64,000 bases of DNA from Gongronella butleri (GCA_025201375.1 JAIWZP010000009.1:124001-188000), one strand, 5' to 3'; shown: positions 11,039 to 23,443, counted from the stretch's first letter. The notes: generated by a model not told the origin, from the sequence alone. Made by a program: numbers and translations.

Positions 11039-11715
11039 CAATGACACGAGGCACCGCGCCGCCACCGCTGTCGCCACCAACGCCACGTAACGTCGCGGTC
11101 AAAACCAAGATGCCGGCATTGGACGCGTTCCAGTGGTGGGATTGGCACGGCGGGGTGTGCCAGACCATGGACCGACTGCCTGTGCCTGGCACAAGGCTCG
11201 TGATGCGTCATGGGGAACCGCTGCCCACACAATGGCAAGATTTGCTGGAAATGGCCGAATTGGACCGCATCGAGCCCTGCACCGAGACACATGCCAGTAA
11301 CAATAGCAACAATAGCAGCAGTAGCAGCGCCAAGCATCACGCCACACGGCGAAAAGTGTGCACGGCGCGGCGTGCTCTGCCCAAAGGCTTGCCACTCGGC
11401 CTTTATCTCGGTGTGCCCACATCCGCCATGGAATTCGAGATGATGCGGCCATACGACCACGTCAAGCACTTTGCCCTGCAGTACGGTCACGGCATCATCC
11501 ACGACGCAGCCGTGTGCGGCGACAAAATGAGCGACGACATCGTCACAGAGCCATCCCATCCTCTGTTTTGCCCATTGCACTTTGTCCGCCACACAACCAC
11601 ACCCGTCGATGCCAACATTGCATTTTTAATGGGCCCACTGCCATATCAGATCGTCGCATGGACCACTCGCAACATCCAACCAGGCGACATCCTCGCCGTC
11701 CATCTCACTTGCTAG
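10107..11715 (+). CDS. winged-helix-like / SET-like nuclear protein, function unknown
   Basis: Exons 10107-10466 and 10522-11715 encode 517 residues. The start has good context (GCCATGG) and the gene lies just downstream of FIS1. An early NKRKRH basic patch suggests nuclear import. Residues about 75-180 contain LPRAQLI...YNGKTPRNSASAIL...RYF...FYRL, which resembles the GKTP...L...F motif order of HARE-HTH-type winged helices; this is a resemblance by eye only. The middle is low complexity, rich in Ser, Pro and Gln with a run of about 11 Gln. The last about 130 residues (KGLPLGLYLG ... DANIAF ... VAWTTRNIQPGDILAVHL) have the pattern of a SET domain C-terminus, but the usual NHxC-type motif is not obvious, so it may be a degenerate SET domain. 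A chromatin role is an inference. Confidence 0.75.
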
Positions 11716-11824
11716 CCCCCCCACCCCATTCCCCTGTGACAACACCCCCCAAAAAACACATCCCTTTTTGGTTCAATTTCTTTTTAATCTCATTCTTGCT
11801 GGTTGTCCACTCATACCTCAACTC

Positions 11825-11830
11825 AATAAA
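11825..11830 (+). terminator. AATAAA polyadenylation signal
   Basis: Perfect AATAAA 110 bp after the stop of the winged-helix/SET-like gene. Confidence 0.45.
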
Positions 11831-12654
11831 GAAGCAAAGAAAAAATGAAAAAGATAAAAACGAACCGTTGGCACAAATCAACGTTGCAAATGACCCCTTT
11901 TTGTGTTTTCGAGATTTCAGCCGGATTCGCCCTATGGGAACCAAGCAAAATATGTTGCCTCCTTGTCTTGCTGCGCCTTTTCAAGGGCAAAATACGTCTC
12001 TGTTCTTGTCGAGTAATGACCAAAACGCCATTTTTATGTGATTTACACGTTTATTTTTCAGATGTCGTTGATGTATGATTCAAAGGACACCAAATTTCAA
12101 TAATGGTATGATTGCCAAGTCTCAGCGAGCACCTGGGCAAGCGGGCTACGGCAGTCATTGGATCACTGTAACAGCCAGCAATTGTCAAAAGATGGTTTTT
12201 TTATCCTTTTTAGTATGCTTTGACCGATTCTGGTGGAGTTGATTTGAATCCACCGTTTTGAGCGTGTTCAAACCTTCCGTTTGATTCGTTTGATGCAATA
12301 AAAATGGCGACAAATAGACAAAATGTCGAGAAAATCGCTATTGAAGATTTGGCGCGCGGCAGGACAAATTTTTGGAAGAAAACACCAAGGTGGTCGAATT
12401 CGAGCCAAACTTGGAGGGATGGTAGGCGCTACCGTGCATTGTACAATGAGACCCGTTTCAGCGGAATCTATTTTGTGGGATCCGAGAAAAGGCCATTTCA
12501 GGGTGAAACAGAGCCAGTTTTCAAGCGCTTGCCATTCGATGAACAATGCGCTTTGGACCCGAAAACGCGACGCGTACTCCAAGAGCGCCACTCGGCGCTT
12601 CACGTGCATTAAGAGTTGCCCCAGGGGTGCCGCTGCCAATGCCGCGTGTGGACG

Positions 12655-12745
12655 CGTTCAAAGTGGCCCTTAAATTTCGCGCACTTTGACGCGTCGTCAC
12701 GTACGCGCAAGCGCGTTTTTTCAAAAAACAATGTCATCGTCGAAC
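12655..12745 (+). repeat. short dispersed repeat C, copy 1
   Basis: The order TTTAAA-like tract, GCACTTTGACGCGTCGT, TACGCGCAAGCGCGTTTTT matches 54700-54790 (GCACTTTTGACGCGTCGT, TTACGCGCAACGCGTTTTT). Similarity is limited to about 90 bp, so this may be a fragment of a longer element. Confidence 0.5.
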
Positions 12746-13443
12746 GCGAGTGCTTGAACTGCGCGAAACCCCATTTTCTGGGAACCATCAGATCACGTCG
12801 TCGATTCTCGGCATTGGATCCAAAATACCGTGTTTATAGTGTCCTTTTATTAATTTTTTTGCTGAACAGCTTTACAATCCATGATCGTGGCAGCACACTA
12901 TTTGATGCAGGCAATGCGTTCCTGCTACCCTCCAAGTTTCGTGGCGTTTCGGTTGACCTTTTTGCTTTTTTTGAAAATTGGCCAGGGGGTTATCCATGGA
13001 TTTTGGCCATTTTTGAATCTGGTCATTGCTCGCCATCTACGTGACCTACAGATCTCTTTGAGGGCTCAAATAAAAGCCGGACGCGACCTTTACGAGCACA
13101 GTGAGAGAGACCGGACATGCCTTGTACGAGTTCCCGACAGGCGAAGAAATGGCCATTTATCGTAAAATCACGTCTAGACCCTTGAAAACCAAGTTTCATG
13201 ACACAATAGCTACACCATCCGAGAGCCAGGAAGCGCGAGCAACTTTTGTTTGCCCGGCGTCGTGTGCAAAAATGCACTCGCAAAGCATAAAAAAGAGGCA
13301 GGGTTAAATTGCGGCCTTGAAGCGGACTTTGAACACATATTGAAATGCGCGTTCAATTTTTGTTTTTTTTTGTTCCTCTCTTCCTGATTCTTTTTTTTTT
13401 TTTTTTTTCGACTTGCCACCCCAGCACGGATCCGCTTTCATTG

Positions 13444-16363
13444 ATGCTTTCCGACTATTACCAGCAGCGCTTTGACGCACGAAAGAGAGGGCAAAGGTAG
13501 GGCGGCTTGTGGCGAGCACTTTGTACCGGACAATAAGCTGATCATTCTTGTTTTTTTTCTTTTTTTTTTTTTTGTTCCAGGACCATGGTGGCGATGCTAG
13601 AGCAGGCAACCGAGGCGTTTTGTCGGTTTGACGAAGCTGGTAAGGGTTGATAGCGAGTGTAGCGACGATGTGAAGAAAGAGTCTCACGATTTAATTCCAT
13701 GCAGGCAGCAAGCGTGCGCGGTCGACGTCACCGGATAGCGAGCAAGATACCCCAAAGATGGCGTCGGCGTCTTTGGATGGGCGATCTGTTTCCGAGACGA
13801 CGTTGGCAACGCCAGGCAAAGTGCAGAAACGAAAAGAATCAGAGAAAATGGAAGAAGATGGAAGCGGTCGATCGAAATTTCCATCGATTCCGCTTGCGAA
13901 TGATAGCACGGCGAGCAGTTTATTCTTCCAACAAGCATCGTCGCCCATATCAGCTGGACCATCTGCGCGTCGGCAGCCAAGACCATGGTCGGACGCGTTT
14001 CTCTCGCCAGCAGCGTCGCCTTTGGACCCGCGTACGAATGTCCCCATGTCACCCATTGCCTTGGGTGCCGCCAGCGCCATGGCATCATCCATGTCCCCAC
14101 TCCAAATCCGCGCATCGTCCTTCCAGGCACGCATGAACGCCATTGTCGCCACTTCTTCGTCCGCCTCCTCTTCCGATGCCTCTTCGCCACCTTGCGAAAC
14201 ACAGCCTCAAGTGCCAGCATCAAAGACCACACCCAGAAACATCTCGCCACCGCGTAACATTGTCGTCATTGACGACTCGCCATCCCCACCCAACGTCTCG
14301 CCGGTACAACCACGCACAGAAAAGCAAACATCGCAACCATTGCCGCCCCAGCCACCACAACACCAGCCATGGAAGGTGCACAAGCCCACCAAATGGATCC
14401 CATTGCCGCTGCCACCCATCAAGGACGAGTCCCCGTCCCCAATCCGAAACGAAGGCATTCAAAACACGCCTGTTGAGCCGCCACGCGCCATTTCTTTGTC
14501 ACCACCACCGCCCATCACGGAACACGCTCCCGATCACGCCACTCCACCACCCGCACAACCAAAGGAAACGCCAAAAATGGCATCCTCGCCGCCCATTTCC
14601 GTGCCCGACGCGCCAATTTCCGTGTACGACGTGTCAGAATCGCCCACGCCCCCTTCCAAACCCATCTCAATGCATGACGCGCCGATTTCCGTGGATGACG
14701 CGCCTCTTGCCGTGCAAGACATGTCTGTTGTTCATGACGCGACGCAAGAAGCTGACACGCCCATGATGGACGTGCCAGAGGCACCCAAATCACCGCAGCA
14801 GCTCCAAGAGCAAGCTTCCGCAGAAGCCGTACCGGCCATGGCCGCTTCCTCGCGGCATTCTTCACCGGATGCATCACCAAAGCTCGCGACGCCACCACCC
14901 CCACCATCTTCTCCACCACAACACGCGTCACCCTCACCAGCACCACCACAACAACAACACGCGTCACCATCACCATCACCACCACCACAACACGCGTCGC
15001 CATCGCCCGTTGACGCCCAAATCGTGTCATCCGAGCGACATCCGTCGCCACGCAGCTCACCACACGAGCCATCGGTTCAAAGTACCCAGGTGGCTGGCCA
15101 GGATGACCATGACACGGACGAAGAAAAGCCAAAAGAGGATCAAGATACCATCATGAAGGATCGGTCGCCATCATCCGCGTCCCCTGACATTGAAAAAGAG
15201 ACATTGGATCAGAAAAAGCGCGTCTCTGCGTCCCCAAGCCCTGTGCATGCTACATCGCCAAGCCCAGAACCTTCATCGGCTCATTCGACTCCATCTACTC
15301 ATCTTGAACATCCCGCTGCTTCAGTCCATTCGATCCATTCCGCCGATTCAGCCCATTTGATCCACTCTGCGGTTTCTGCCCATGACCAAAGCGACGACGA
15401 GATGCCGGACGCGCCACCATCGGATCACGCGGCAAGCAATGCAACCCCGGAACAGCCTCCGTCACTCGAAAAAGAAAAAGAAGACGAGATTGTGCGTGCC
15501 AATGCACTCGATGACGCGTCATCCATGAAGCCTGCGCCACCACAAGAGCAAGAGTACACGGGCCAGCCTAGCACGCAGCCGTTGCCGCCATTGGACCGCC
15601 TTGCATTGCAGGAAAACGACATGGATGACATGTTTAGCATTGGCGGCGGCGACGATGAGGACGAGGATGACGCGATGACGCATGACCACCATGTGCACGA
15701 CATGCAGCCGCCGCAGGACGTGGACAATGACGACAATGACGACGCGAGCGAGCACCAAGAACAGGGTGAAAACGACGAAGTCGACGAAAACGGTGAAGGG
15801 GGCTCAGCGGCGGACTCTAAAGACGATAATTTGGACGCGTCGTGGACTGAGGATGAGCACGCGCGGATTGATCAGGCCGAGGAGGCGCTGCTGGGCGAAA
15901 AGGACATGGATTTGGCATCGATGCTGCGGACGCTCCCCCTGAATCCGTCCGAAACCCAAATGCGCAGCGCCATCGAGAGCCTCGTGGATCGCACCCTCGC
16001 CGACTTGCAAGTGCGCAGCATCGGCAACGCAGACGGCACGGCCATCACCGAGATTGGCGCCGTCGCCAATGGAGTCAAGAAATCCATTGCCAAATTCGCA
16101 CGCCGGCACGCCGCCGACAAGCAGGCTGTCCAGACCGCCAATATCTTTGGCGAACACGTCAACAAGGTCCTCCAGGACCAGGTCACAAAGTACAATCGTT
16201 ATCGCCACCTGCGCCTCATCCAGCGAAAAATCAGACGACACGCAACTCATGCTGCCCAGGACGCCCTGGCCGCGCGAAAGCAAGTCGACGACACACGTGA
16301 ACAAGTCGTGTACAAGACCCATCTGATGAAACGCTACACGAGCAAATCACAGGTACAAAAAGA

Positions 16364-16400
<37 letters not shown>

Positions 16401-16539
16401 ATACAATGGCGCTAAATTCTCTCTCTTTTTTTTTTTTTCTTGATGATTGCAGGAGAACCAAGACTTGGTCAACTACTTGACGGCGCTGCGCGAGACTGCG
16501 GTCCATGTACAATCCGAAAAATCCTTGAAGGATGAATAA
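13444..16539 (+). CDS. large S/T-P-rich protein with helical C-terminus, function unknown
   Basis: Exons 13444-13496, 13581-13639, 13705-16352 and 16453-16539 give 948 residues. The first 37 residues, split over two small exons, look like a conserved helix (SDYYQQRFDARKRGQR, then MLEQATEAFCRFDEAG) followed by a basic KRARS patch. About 550 residues of Ser/Pro-rich, probably disordered sequence follow, with many SP and TP pairs and ASPSP repeats that could be phosphorylated by cyclin-dependent kinases. Next comes an Asp/Glu-rich block and then about 220 residues predicted mostly helical, ending in a coiled-coil-like segment (KVLQDQVTKYNRY ... LTALRETAVHVQSEKS). The layout recalls inner-kinetochore or other chromosomal scaffold proteins, but no family was recognised and this is a weak inference. 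The last intron carries about 27 consecutive A residues. Confidence 0.85.
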
Positions 16540-16807
16540 TACGACGCCATTTGAATAAAAAAAAACCAAGGGTCCAATCGGTCGTTCCACGTCCCACCCC
16601 ATCTTGCTTTTTTTGGCTGGCCTTTGTTGACTGACGTGTACCCCCTTGCCCTCCCGAGCTGAACAAATTAGGTTTTGGCGGGCCCACGGCGGGTGGATGA
16701 CATTTTTTTTTTTTTGGGCCTGCTGAGTTTTTATTTTCAATGTTGTCGAGCGCCTCTTTTTTTTCTCTCTCTCTCTCTTTTTCCTTTTCTTTCTCGTTTT
16801 GCTTGCT

Positions 16808-18204
16808 ATGTCGCTCTTGTCGTCGCCTGTTACGCTGGACAAGCTGACGCCGGATTTGCTGCTTCATATTGCACAATTCCTGGACGTACGGACCATCCTG
16901 AATTTGTCCCTCACGTGCAAGCAGCTGTCGTCCCTCGTGAATGACGAGCACTTGTTTCGTCGACTGGTCGAGCGCGACTACCACCTGACGTACAAGGCGA
17001 CGGCCAACACCTGGCGCGCCGTGTACCAGGGTCAGCCCGAGAACATTTGCCCCCATTTGGGCCCCGTCCCCGAGCCATTGCCCCCCGCACTTCATCATCC
17101 ACAAAAGCACGCCAATTGCGACGTGTGTCATACCGCGCCCGTCTCCTTCTTGTCCCTCGACCCCGAAAAACACAATCAAGGCAAGAAAAGAAAAAAGAGT
17201 CAAATGGTTTGGGCCATGCGTCTTATTCCCATTTTTTTTCTTTTTGTAATAGTGTGCACCGTGTGCGCGCAAAAGCAGCAGCAAAGGCACCGTGTCAACG
17301 CGGTGACGGAACGTGCGGCTGTCTTGTACAATTTCGATGCTGGCGGCCTGTATTGCTTCCAATGCCTGCGCCCCGTCGGCAAGCAAGACGACAATATCAA
17401 CGAGCGAGACAAGACGGCGCGCTTGCTGGAGCAATTGACGCCCACACTGCCCAATGGTACCATCGACGACGCGTCATCACCACCATCCTCTGCATCTGCA
17501 TCCTCTGCATTGCCATCTGCATCCGCATCCTCCTCCTCCACCTCCATCACACAGCATACCACCACCACCGCTCAAAAGAGCCTCAAAGCCGCCGCACCGT
17601 CGGCAGACGACATCGCCGAGCGGCGCAAAATTGAACATTTCCGCTACATCCAGGAATTGCGCCTCGAAGACATGTCATTGACCCATTACTTGATCGAAAA
17701 GACATGGAGCCGTAATTGGATGATGTTCCGCACACGTAAGTTTACCCCCCTTTCCTTTGGCCTCATTTTCCTCATTTTCCGCATTTGCCTGGGGTCACAA
17801 AGGGCTCACTCTTTTCTTTTCTTTCTTTCTACACCGCCAGGCGACGGCGTCGCACCGCCAGGCCCCATCACTAATTACAAGCTGGCGCGCAACAATGGCC
17901 AGCTGGACCCGGAATTGCGCCTGCCCTTTGACAAGTATCGACCCGCGCCAGAAACACACGCCGACATCATCAGTGAGCAACTCTGGACCTTTTTGGTAGA
18001 CACCTATGGACTCGAGGGCCGCGCCTACACGGAAGGTAAGACCAGAAAAAGTGGGACAAGCGACGCGTTTGGCGCATTTCATCTGAAATGGACGTCTTTT
18101 TGCTTTACTTTATTTTCTCAATAGATGAGCTCGTTGGACCCGAGTATGCTAGGCTACGCGAGTGTGTCAATGAGTACAAGCGCAGCATTCAACGTTACCC
18201 TTGA
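16808..18204 (+). CDS. F-box protein with DUSP-like domain
   Basis: Exons 16808-17180, 17253-17735, 17841-18035 and 18125-18204 give 376 residues. The N-terminus is an F-box: LTPDLLLHIAQFL, then ILNLSLTCKQLSSL, so the protein probably docks on SKP1 in an SCF ubiquitin ligase. Cys pairs (CDVC, CTVC, CFQC) around residues 105-165 may bind zinc. The C-terminal third matches the DUSP domain pattern of some deubiquitinases: W..NWMMFRTR, PPGPITNYKL, then SEQLWTFLVDTYG. Intron 1 uses a GC donor (CAAG|GCAAGA). Introns 1 (72 nt) and 2 (105 nt) are multiples of three and lack stops, so retention would still give protein; retained intron 1 would add a hydrophobic stretch. The spliced form is preferred because both introns have typical T-rich 3' ends. 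Confidence 0.88.
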
Positions 18205-18500
18205 AGAACCTGTATTATAGATCATGACAAAAAGAAAACAGTCATCCCATCATTTTTTTATTATTACTGGATATGATTTTGGGAGGAGAAAGAGGAGGGG
18301 GGGAATGCGAGAAGAGGGGGAGGGGAAGCAAGAAAGCGGCGCGCAGAGAGCAGGGAGACAAAAAAAAAAGGTGAACGGTGGAGAGGGAGGGGGAATGCAA
18401 ACAAGGGTTTCTATGCAAAGAAAAGAAGAAAAAAAAGAGAGAGAGAAAAGAGAAAAAGAGAGCACCACGAAACCAGGATTGGCCACGGGGAAGAAGGAAA

Positions 18501-19325
18501 TCAGTCCGACTGTTCATCGTCGTCGTCGTCGTGTGTGTAATAAAGGGAAGGGTCCCAGCGGCCGCGTTTCCGTTGTTTTGAGGCACACAGCAAGGCAAGG
18601 GTCATGGTGGCGCCGTCGTCGTTTCTTTTCGAGTTGGCCAAGGTGGGTGCCGGGTAGCCGAAGCGCAGTGCGCGGATGATGGGCGGGTCGCGGCTCTTTT
18701 TGTTGTTTTCAGGGAGCAATTGGAGCGATTGGCGACGCTCGAGGACATTGCCTGCGAACCAAAAGCGCTGCAGATCGTCCTGCACGGGCAAATCGACGTG
18801 CTCGATGCACCGCGACATGTAGATCCAAGGCAGCGACGCGTAAATCTGGGCGATTTCGGCCATCCCGCGCATCGGCGGCGTCTTTGAAGCCATGTACCCG
18901 GACGCCTGGTGCTTGCCAATTGCCATGCCGCCGCTCATCTTGAGTGTCGAGTCCATCTTGTTGCTCACAAGCCCGCGCGTCAGATAATGCACCAATTGGT
19001 CGTCAATCGTACGCATAAACGGCGCCATCGCACCACCAGACGACACGTGCGGCGCCAAAAGACGCGCCCACTCGACCGCCGACGCCTCCTTGAACCCATT
19101 CGACAACAACGTGTGCAGCAACATGTCCTTGAGAGGCAATTCAAGGTAATCTGCCACCATCAACACCTCCAACACGAGCGCCGCATGCTCAGAAACGAGG
19201 AACAACACATCCGCTGGCGCCAAGGGCCGGTACAGGTGCTGCAACACCATCTGCACCGCCTCCACACTCACATTCTCCAATGGCAACGTCAACACCGACG
19301 TCGCTTCATCATCATCCTGCTTGGA

Positions 19326-19356
<31 letters not shown>

Positions 19357-19866
19357 ATGAGCCGATAAAACGTCGGCGACCGCGAAATCACCAACGAATG
19401 AAGCGCAAATTCCTTGTCAATGCTTGGAATCGACACCGTCACGTCCGAAAAAAAGCCTAAAAATCGAGAGAATACGAGCCATTAGTTCGGATTTTGATCC
19501 ATTGGCGCCCTTTTTCTTTTTTTTTTTTTTCCTTTTTTTGGATATTTTACCTTGCAAAAAGCCGACGTGGTAAAGATAATTGCAATACGACTGATACGTG
19601 ACATCCTGAAAGGTGGCGTGCATGGCCGGGCTGGCCGGCGACCCATTGGGCTGGCTGGCCGCAGGCGACGCGGTCGCATTGGCGTGATGCATGGCCGGCG
19701 AGCTAGTAGCGGCCGGTGGTGGCGGCGGCGCATGAGGACCAGGCGGCATCGGTATCATGGGCATGGGCATGGGCACGTGCTGCGGCGCCATGGAAGGCGA
19801 CGCATGATGATAATACGGCGGCGTCGAGAACGACGACGACATGGTGCTGTAATTGCCGGTGGCCAT
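18501..19866 (-). CDS. BTB/POZ domain protein
   Basis: Exons 19866-19551 and 19456-18501 encode 423 residues. The first about 75 residues are Pro/Met/Ala/His-rich and probably disordered. The BTB fold follows: VGFLQGFFSDVTVSIP, FALHSLVISRSPTFYRLI, a Gln8 run, LTLPLENVSVEAVQMVLQHLY, then VLEVLMVADYLEL. BTB proteins usually dimerise and often act as CUL3 adaptors; neither is shown here. The C-terminal half (DLPVQDDLQRFWFAGNVL ... IIRALRFGYP) looks conserved but was not assigned to a family. The protein ends in an Asp-rich tail. It converges with the F-box/DUSP gene (296 bp apart) and diverges from MIS12. Confidence 0.88.
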
Positions 19867-20620
19867 GGCTTTTTTTTTTGAAGGAGAGGGGCGTCAGGAG
19901 CGACTCGTGAAGAGAGAAAAAAAGACAGAAAACAATAGAATTCGAGGCTGCAAAGAGAAATAAAGAGACAACGAACACAAAGACGACAAGCAAACAGAAA
20001 ACGGCCTAGCTTTCAAGGGCGCGAGACGAAAATATGATACAAAAAGAAGACCCCCTACAGATGAGCAAGAACACGTTAACAAAAAAGCACACAATTTCAG
20101 CAAAACGTTCACTTACAAACACGCAACAAGGGATAAAAAAAAAACGAAGAGTATATGTACAAGAAGAGGGGGAAAATAAAAAAAAGTGAATGCGATGTCA
20201 GGGGGAAAGAAGAAAGAGGTGGACAAAGAGAAAGGAAAACAATTGAGCGCTTTTTGATTCCGTTTGGTCAGCATTTGAGGGTCCGCTTTTCGCCTTGGTT
20301 TCATTGTTTTCTGATCTGCTCTTATTGCCAATCGCCAATGGACCCAATGGACCCAATTGATTCATGAAGATGGGTTCTCTGTGAAAGCCATGGTTGTGGC
20401 CTGCTCATTGTAGCTGCCATTGGCGTGCGAAAAAGAAAAGAAAAGAAAAAAAAAAGTGTCAAAAAGCACGAATTGGCCGCAAAAGCCGCGCATTTTGGAC
20501 AACATTTTCATTGTCAGCAAGTCTGCTCGTCCTTTTTTTGTGTGCTGTTCTTTCCTGTTTCACGCTGGCAAGCAGTTTCCTCATACCCCGTTGTTCCTTT
20601 TTTCCTCTTTATACACCCAC
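19867..20620. other. divergent promoter region, BTB / MIS12
   Basis: A 754 bp gap with no gene. The MIS12 side shows a pyrimidine-rich tract immediately upstream of the ATG, which is typical of expressed genes here. The BTB side is purine-rich on the plus strand, i.e. pyrimidine-rich in the direction of transcription. Confidence 0.5.
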
Positions 20621-21662
20621 ATGTCGTCGTCGATCCCATCGTCCAGCACGGACAAGACGCGTCTGCCAAAGCACGTCAAGCCGCGAGCTTACGAGGAGAA
20701 TGAGCTTGTTGCCGAGCACCTGGGATCCTTGCCAATCAACTTTCTCGACGACTTTTACAACGTTTCCAACCTCGCCATGTATAAATCGCTCGAATCCCTG
20801 CGTAAATTTTTCCACGACGAGCTCGCGTCCAAACCAAAGCAATTGGCCGCGGTCGATAAGGTATAAATAATGATTGAAACGCGTGTTTTGTGGCCACGAC
20901 GCGCTCAATTGGAGGCAAAAAGGAGGCGGCCATTTGCAAAATCGAGGCATTGGCCAGGCACACACACTTCTCACTTGCTTCTTTCTTTTTTCAGGCGTTC
21001 CCTGCTTTTGAAAAGTACATGGAAGAGAAAGTGGACGAGAATTTCAACCTGTACTCGCAATACTTTTACGACAATATCATCCATTTGCCCGCCGACCGCG
21101 AATTCATACCAGAACACTACAAGGGCCTGGACCTGAATGGCTCGGAGCAGGACCTGGAGCAGCTGGACAAGGAATTGGACGAGGCGCGGCAGCAGGTCAT
21201 TGCGGTAAATGGCACATTTTACGTCCAAGACGCTGCAAACAGGAACATCTCATGCCGTTTTACTGTAGGAAAAAGCCTTCCAGCACAAGCTGCTGGCCGA
21301 AAAGAAGCGCCTGGATAACGAATTGGAATATCTACGGCAGCACAACGATGCCCTCAACTTGTCACAGCTCGAGCAGAAACATGGTAAAAAAGCGCGATCA
21401 ATGCAATCGCGTCGCGTCACGCGCCCCTTTTAAGACAGACGAGAACAAGCTAATGCTGTTTCTTTTTTTTTTTTTCGTAGGCATTCAATTGAATCAAGAT
21501 ACCCTCGCGGCTGCGCTAGCCGCCGCTGATCAAGCGGAAGCCGACTTGAAATCCCTTGAACAAGAAATTGCAGAGCAGCAGCAAAGGGACATCCAGCGAC
21601 AGGATCGCCGTGCCTACCTGTCAAAGATACTTGATCGTCAAATCGCCCAGGCCAAGAAATAA
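20621..21662 (+). CDS. MIS12: MIS12-like kinetochore protein
   Basis: Exons 20621-20860, 20995-21204, 21269-21383 and 21481-21662 give 248 residues. The N-terminal half carries the Mis12 family signature: EHLGSLPINFLDDFYNVSN, then KSLESLRKFFHDEL, and a second helical block with FEKYMEEKVDENFNLYSQYF. The rest is coiled coil (EKKRLDNELEYLRQHNDALN and a Gln/Glu-rich tail). Mis12 is a subunit of the MIND/Mis12 complex that links centromeric chromatin to the Ndc80 microtubule-binding complex. All four exons join in phase and each splice keeps the heptad-like pattern. Confidence 0.9.
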
Positions 21663-23443
21663 ACAGAAATCAGGGATTGTACTTGGAGTCCATGTTGTCT
21701 CTCTTTTCACCTATTTTTTTCGGCGTTCATAATTTCACCATTTCTGACAATGCAATGACAGGTGCATTTTAATTCAATTCTGAGCTCCATCGTTGAGGTT
21801 ATCCGAATAAATTGAAATCATTCCTATGGCGTCTGTCGATCGCAAGCAATCGCGGTTTTCAGAAAAAAAGGACACAATCTCCATTTTCTCGGGTACAAGC
21901 TCTTTGGCATGCATCTAAAAGTGGCAGAGATGCTATTCTATGCTTCTCTTAAGAATAGCAAGTAATCATCGGTGGGCGAGGCACACAAATGGGACCGAGA
22001 AAATCACATTTATCGCCATTTGCGGTATTTTGGATTCTTGTTTAATCTTTTACAAGTTGCTAGGTAATCCGATGCTTATACCAACGAAATTCCACTTCTT
22101 GCCGTTCAAATGAGCCCACCTATGCACGCTGCGGACGCTGGCTGACGTGCTAGGGATCATTTTCAAAATCACGGATTTTCCAAGGGGTACAGTCACGAAT
22201 TTGAAAACGATGGAACACAGGTCCTCGGATCGCCGTGTCATTCAAATATATGGTGCACGCATCGCATTCACCCATGAAGATCGAATAAAAACCAGGAGTT
22301 CAAAGACTGGTTGCCGCGCAATCTGCAATTTGCCGCTTTTTTTCGCTTCAAGGCAAAGTCGGTGAAAATTGGCCAAGGAGCCGCGAAACAGAGACCATCA
22401 GAAAGAGCACGGTCTGCTGCACATGTGGATATCAGTGATCGATGATAAAAGTGATTTCTTTGGCGTTTTTGGCGCGATTGCAAATTTATAATCATTTTTC
22501 GACGGTGAAAAAGCGCGTCAAACGTCGGGTTACACGCGCCTGCTTCCTGTCATACATGCGCATCGACTGTTTCTTGCTGATGGACGCGTCGGCACGGCTT
22601 TATGAACGCGTTTTTTCCGCGCAATTTGCGATTGAAATTTAAGCTCATTTTGCCCATTGCTTGCCAACGAGCAGATCGATCGCGTTCTTTTTAGCCATGG
22701 TCGACGTTTTCACCATGCGGATGTCTCTTGTGTGCAGGTTTGATGCCATTCTGCGAACCCAATTTTCCAATTTCTTCTCGGGTGCTCAAACCTGCTCATT
22801 TTTTTATTTACGTGTAGCGCGCCTTAAAAGTACTTTTGTCAACTGGACGCCAAGGTCTACTCAGGGTTTCTAGTTCGCCATTTCACGATGCCAAGAATTC
22901 GCGGTGCTGCAGTGTCAGGTTGGCCGACGACTGCCGATTTCTGCTAAAATGACCAATTTAAAGAGCAACTCTGGACAAACGCATCCAAATGGCCCCAAAG
23001 TTGAAACACACGAAAAGAGAGGCATAAGATCAACCATGGCGATTCTTCTCGGCAAATTGAATCAATAGAGTTATATAAAATCGCGCGAATATGACAGCCA
23101 AATCAACCCCTTCTCCTTGGGCTCGCTGAGATTGCCACGCCCACACAGGCAAGGACGCTTTAAAGCTCTTGACGCATCTCGGCGCGAATAGACATGCACT
23201 TGATTTGCCTACTTTTGACACGCTCTTGGCACGCTTTGGCACATTTTGACGCGCTTTTGACATGTTTTGGATACGCGTGACACGCTTTTGCTTGGGTTGA
23301 GTGGCACAGACGTTGTGTTTGAGAGGAATCAGCGGGGAAGATTTTTTTTAATTGTGTCATGCGAAATGCAAAAAGGTGTGGTGTAAACAAAAAAAAAAAA
23401 AACGAAAAAAGTGTATAAAACAAATTGGTACATCAAAGCAGCT
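21663..23443. other. intergenic region holding repeat family B copy 1
   Basis: About 1.8 kb without a recognised gene. It contains family B copy 1 (about 22150-22965). Near 23210-23295 a short imprecise repetition of TTTTGACACGCTTTTG-like words occurs (CTTTTGACACGCTCTTGGC, CATTTTGACGCGCTTTTGAC, CGTGACACGCTTTTGC). Confidence 0.6.
22150..22965 (+). repeat. dispersed repeat family B, copy 1
   Basis: Collinear with 34865-35685. Shared words, in order, include GGTCCTCGGATCGCC, ACCATCAGAAAGA, GATTTCTTTGGC-like, GGACGCGTCGGC, GCCAACGAGCAGAT, and GTGTGCA(G/A)GTTTGA. The copies differ by many point changes and small indels, implying old divergence. No shared open frame is kept. Confidence 0.75.

Larger units (their letters stand above)
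11716..13443. other. intergenic region with diverged repeat-like sequence
   Basis: Contains the AATAAA of the upstream gene (11825-11830). A short stretch near 12655-12745 resembles one near 54700-54790. Many ACGCGT/GCGCG words occur around 12570-12730. A 102-codon open frame (12304-12612) has no family resemblance and is not called as a gene. Confidence 0.5.

Noticed and set aside
12304..12612. 102-codon open frame, MATNRQNVEK...
   Set aside because: Good length but overlaps two other open frames and has no recognisable motif or pyrimidine leader; possibly a decayed repeat.
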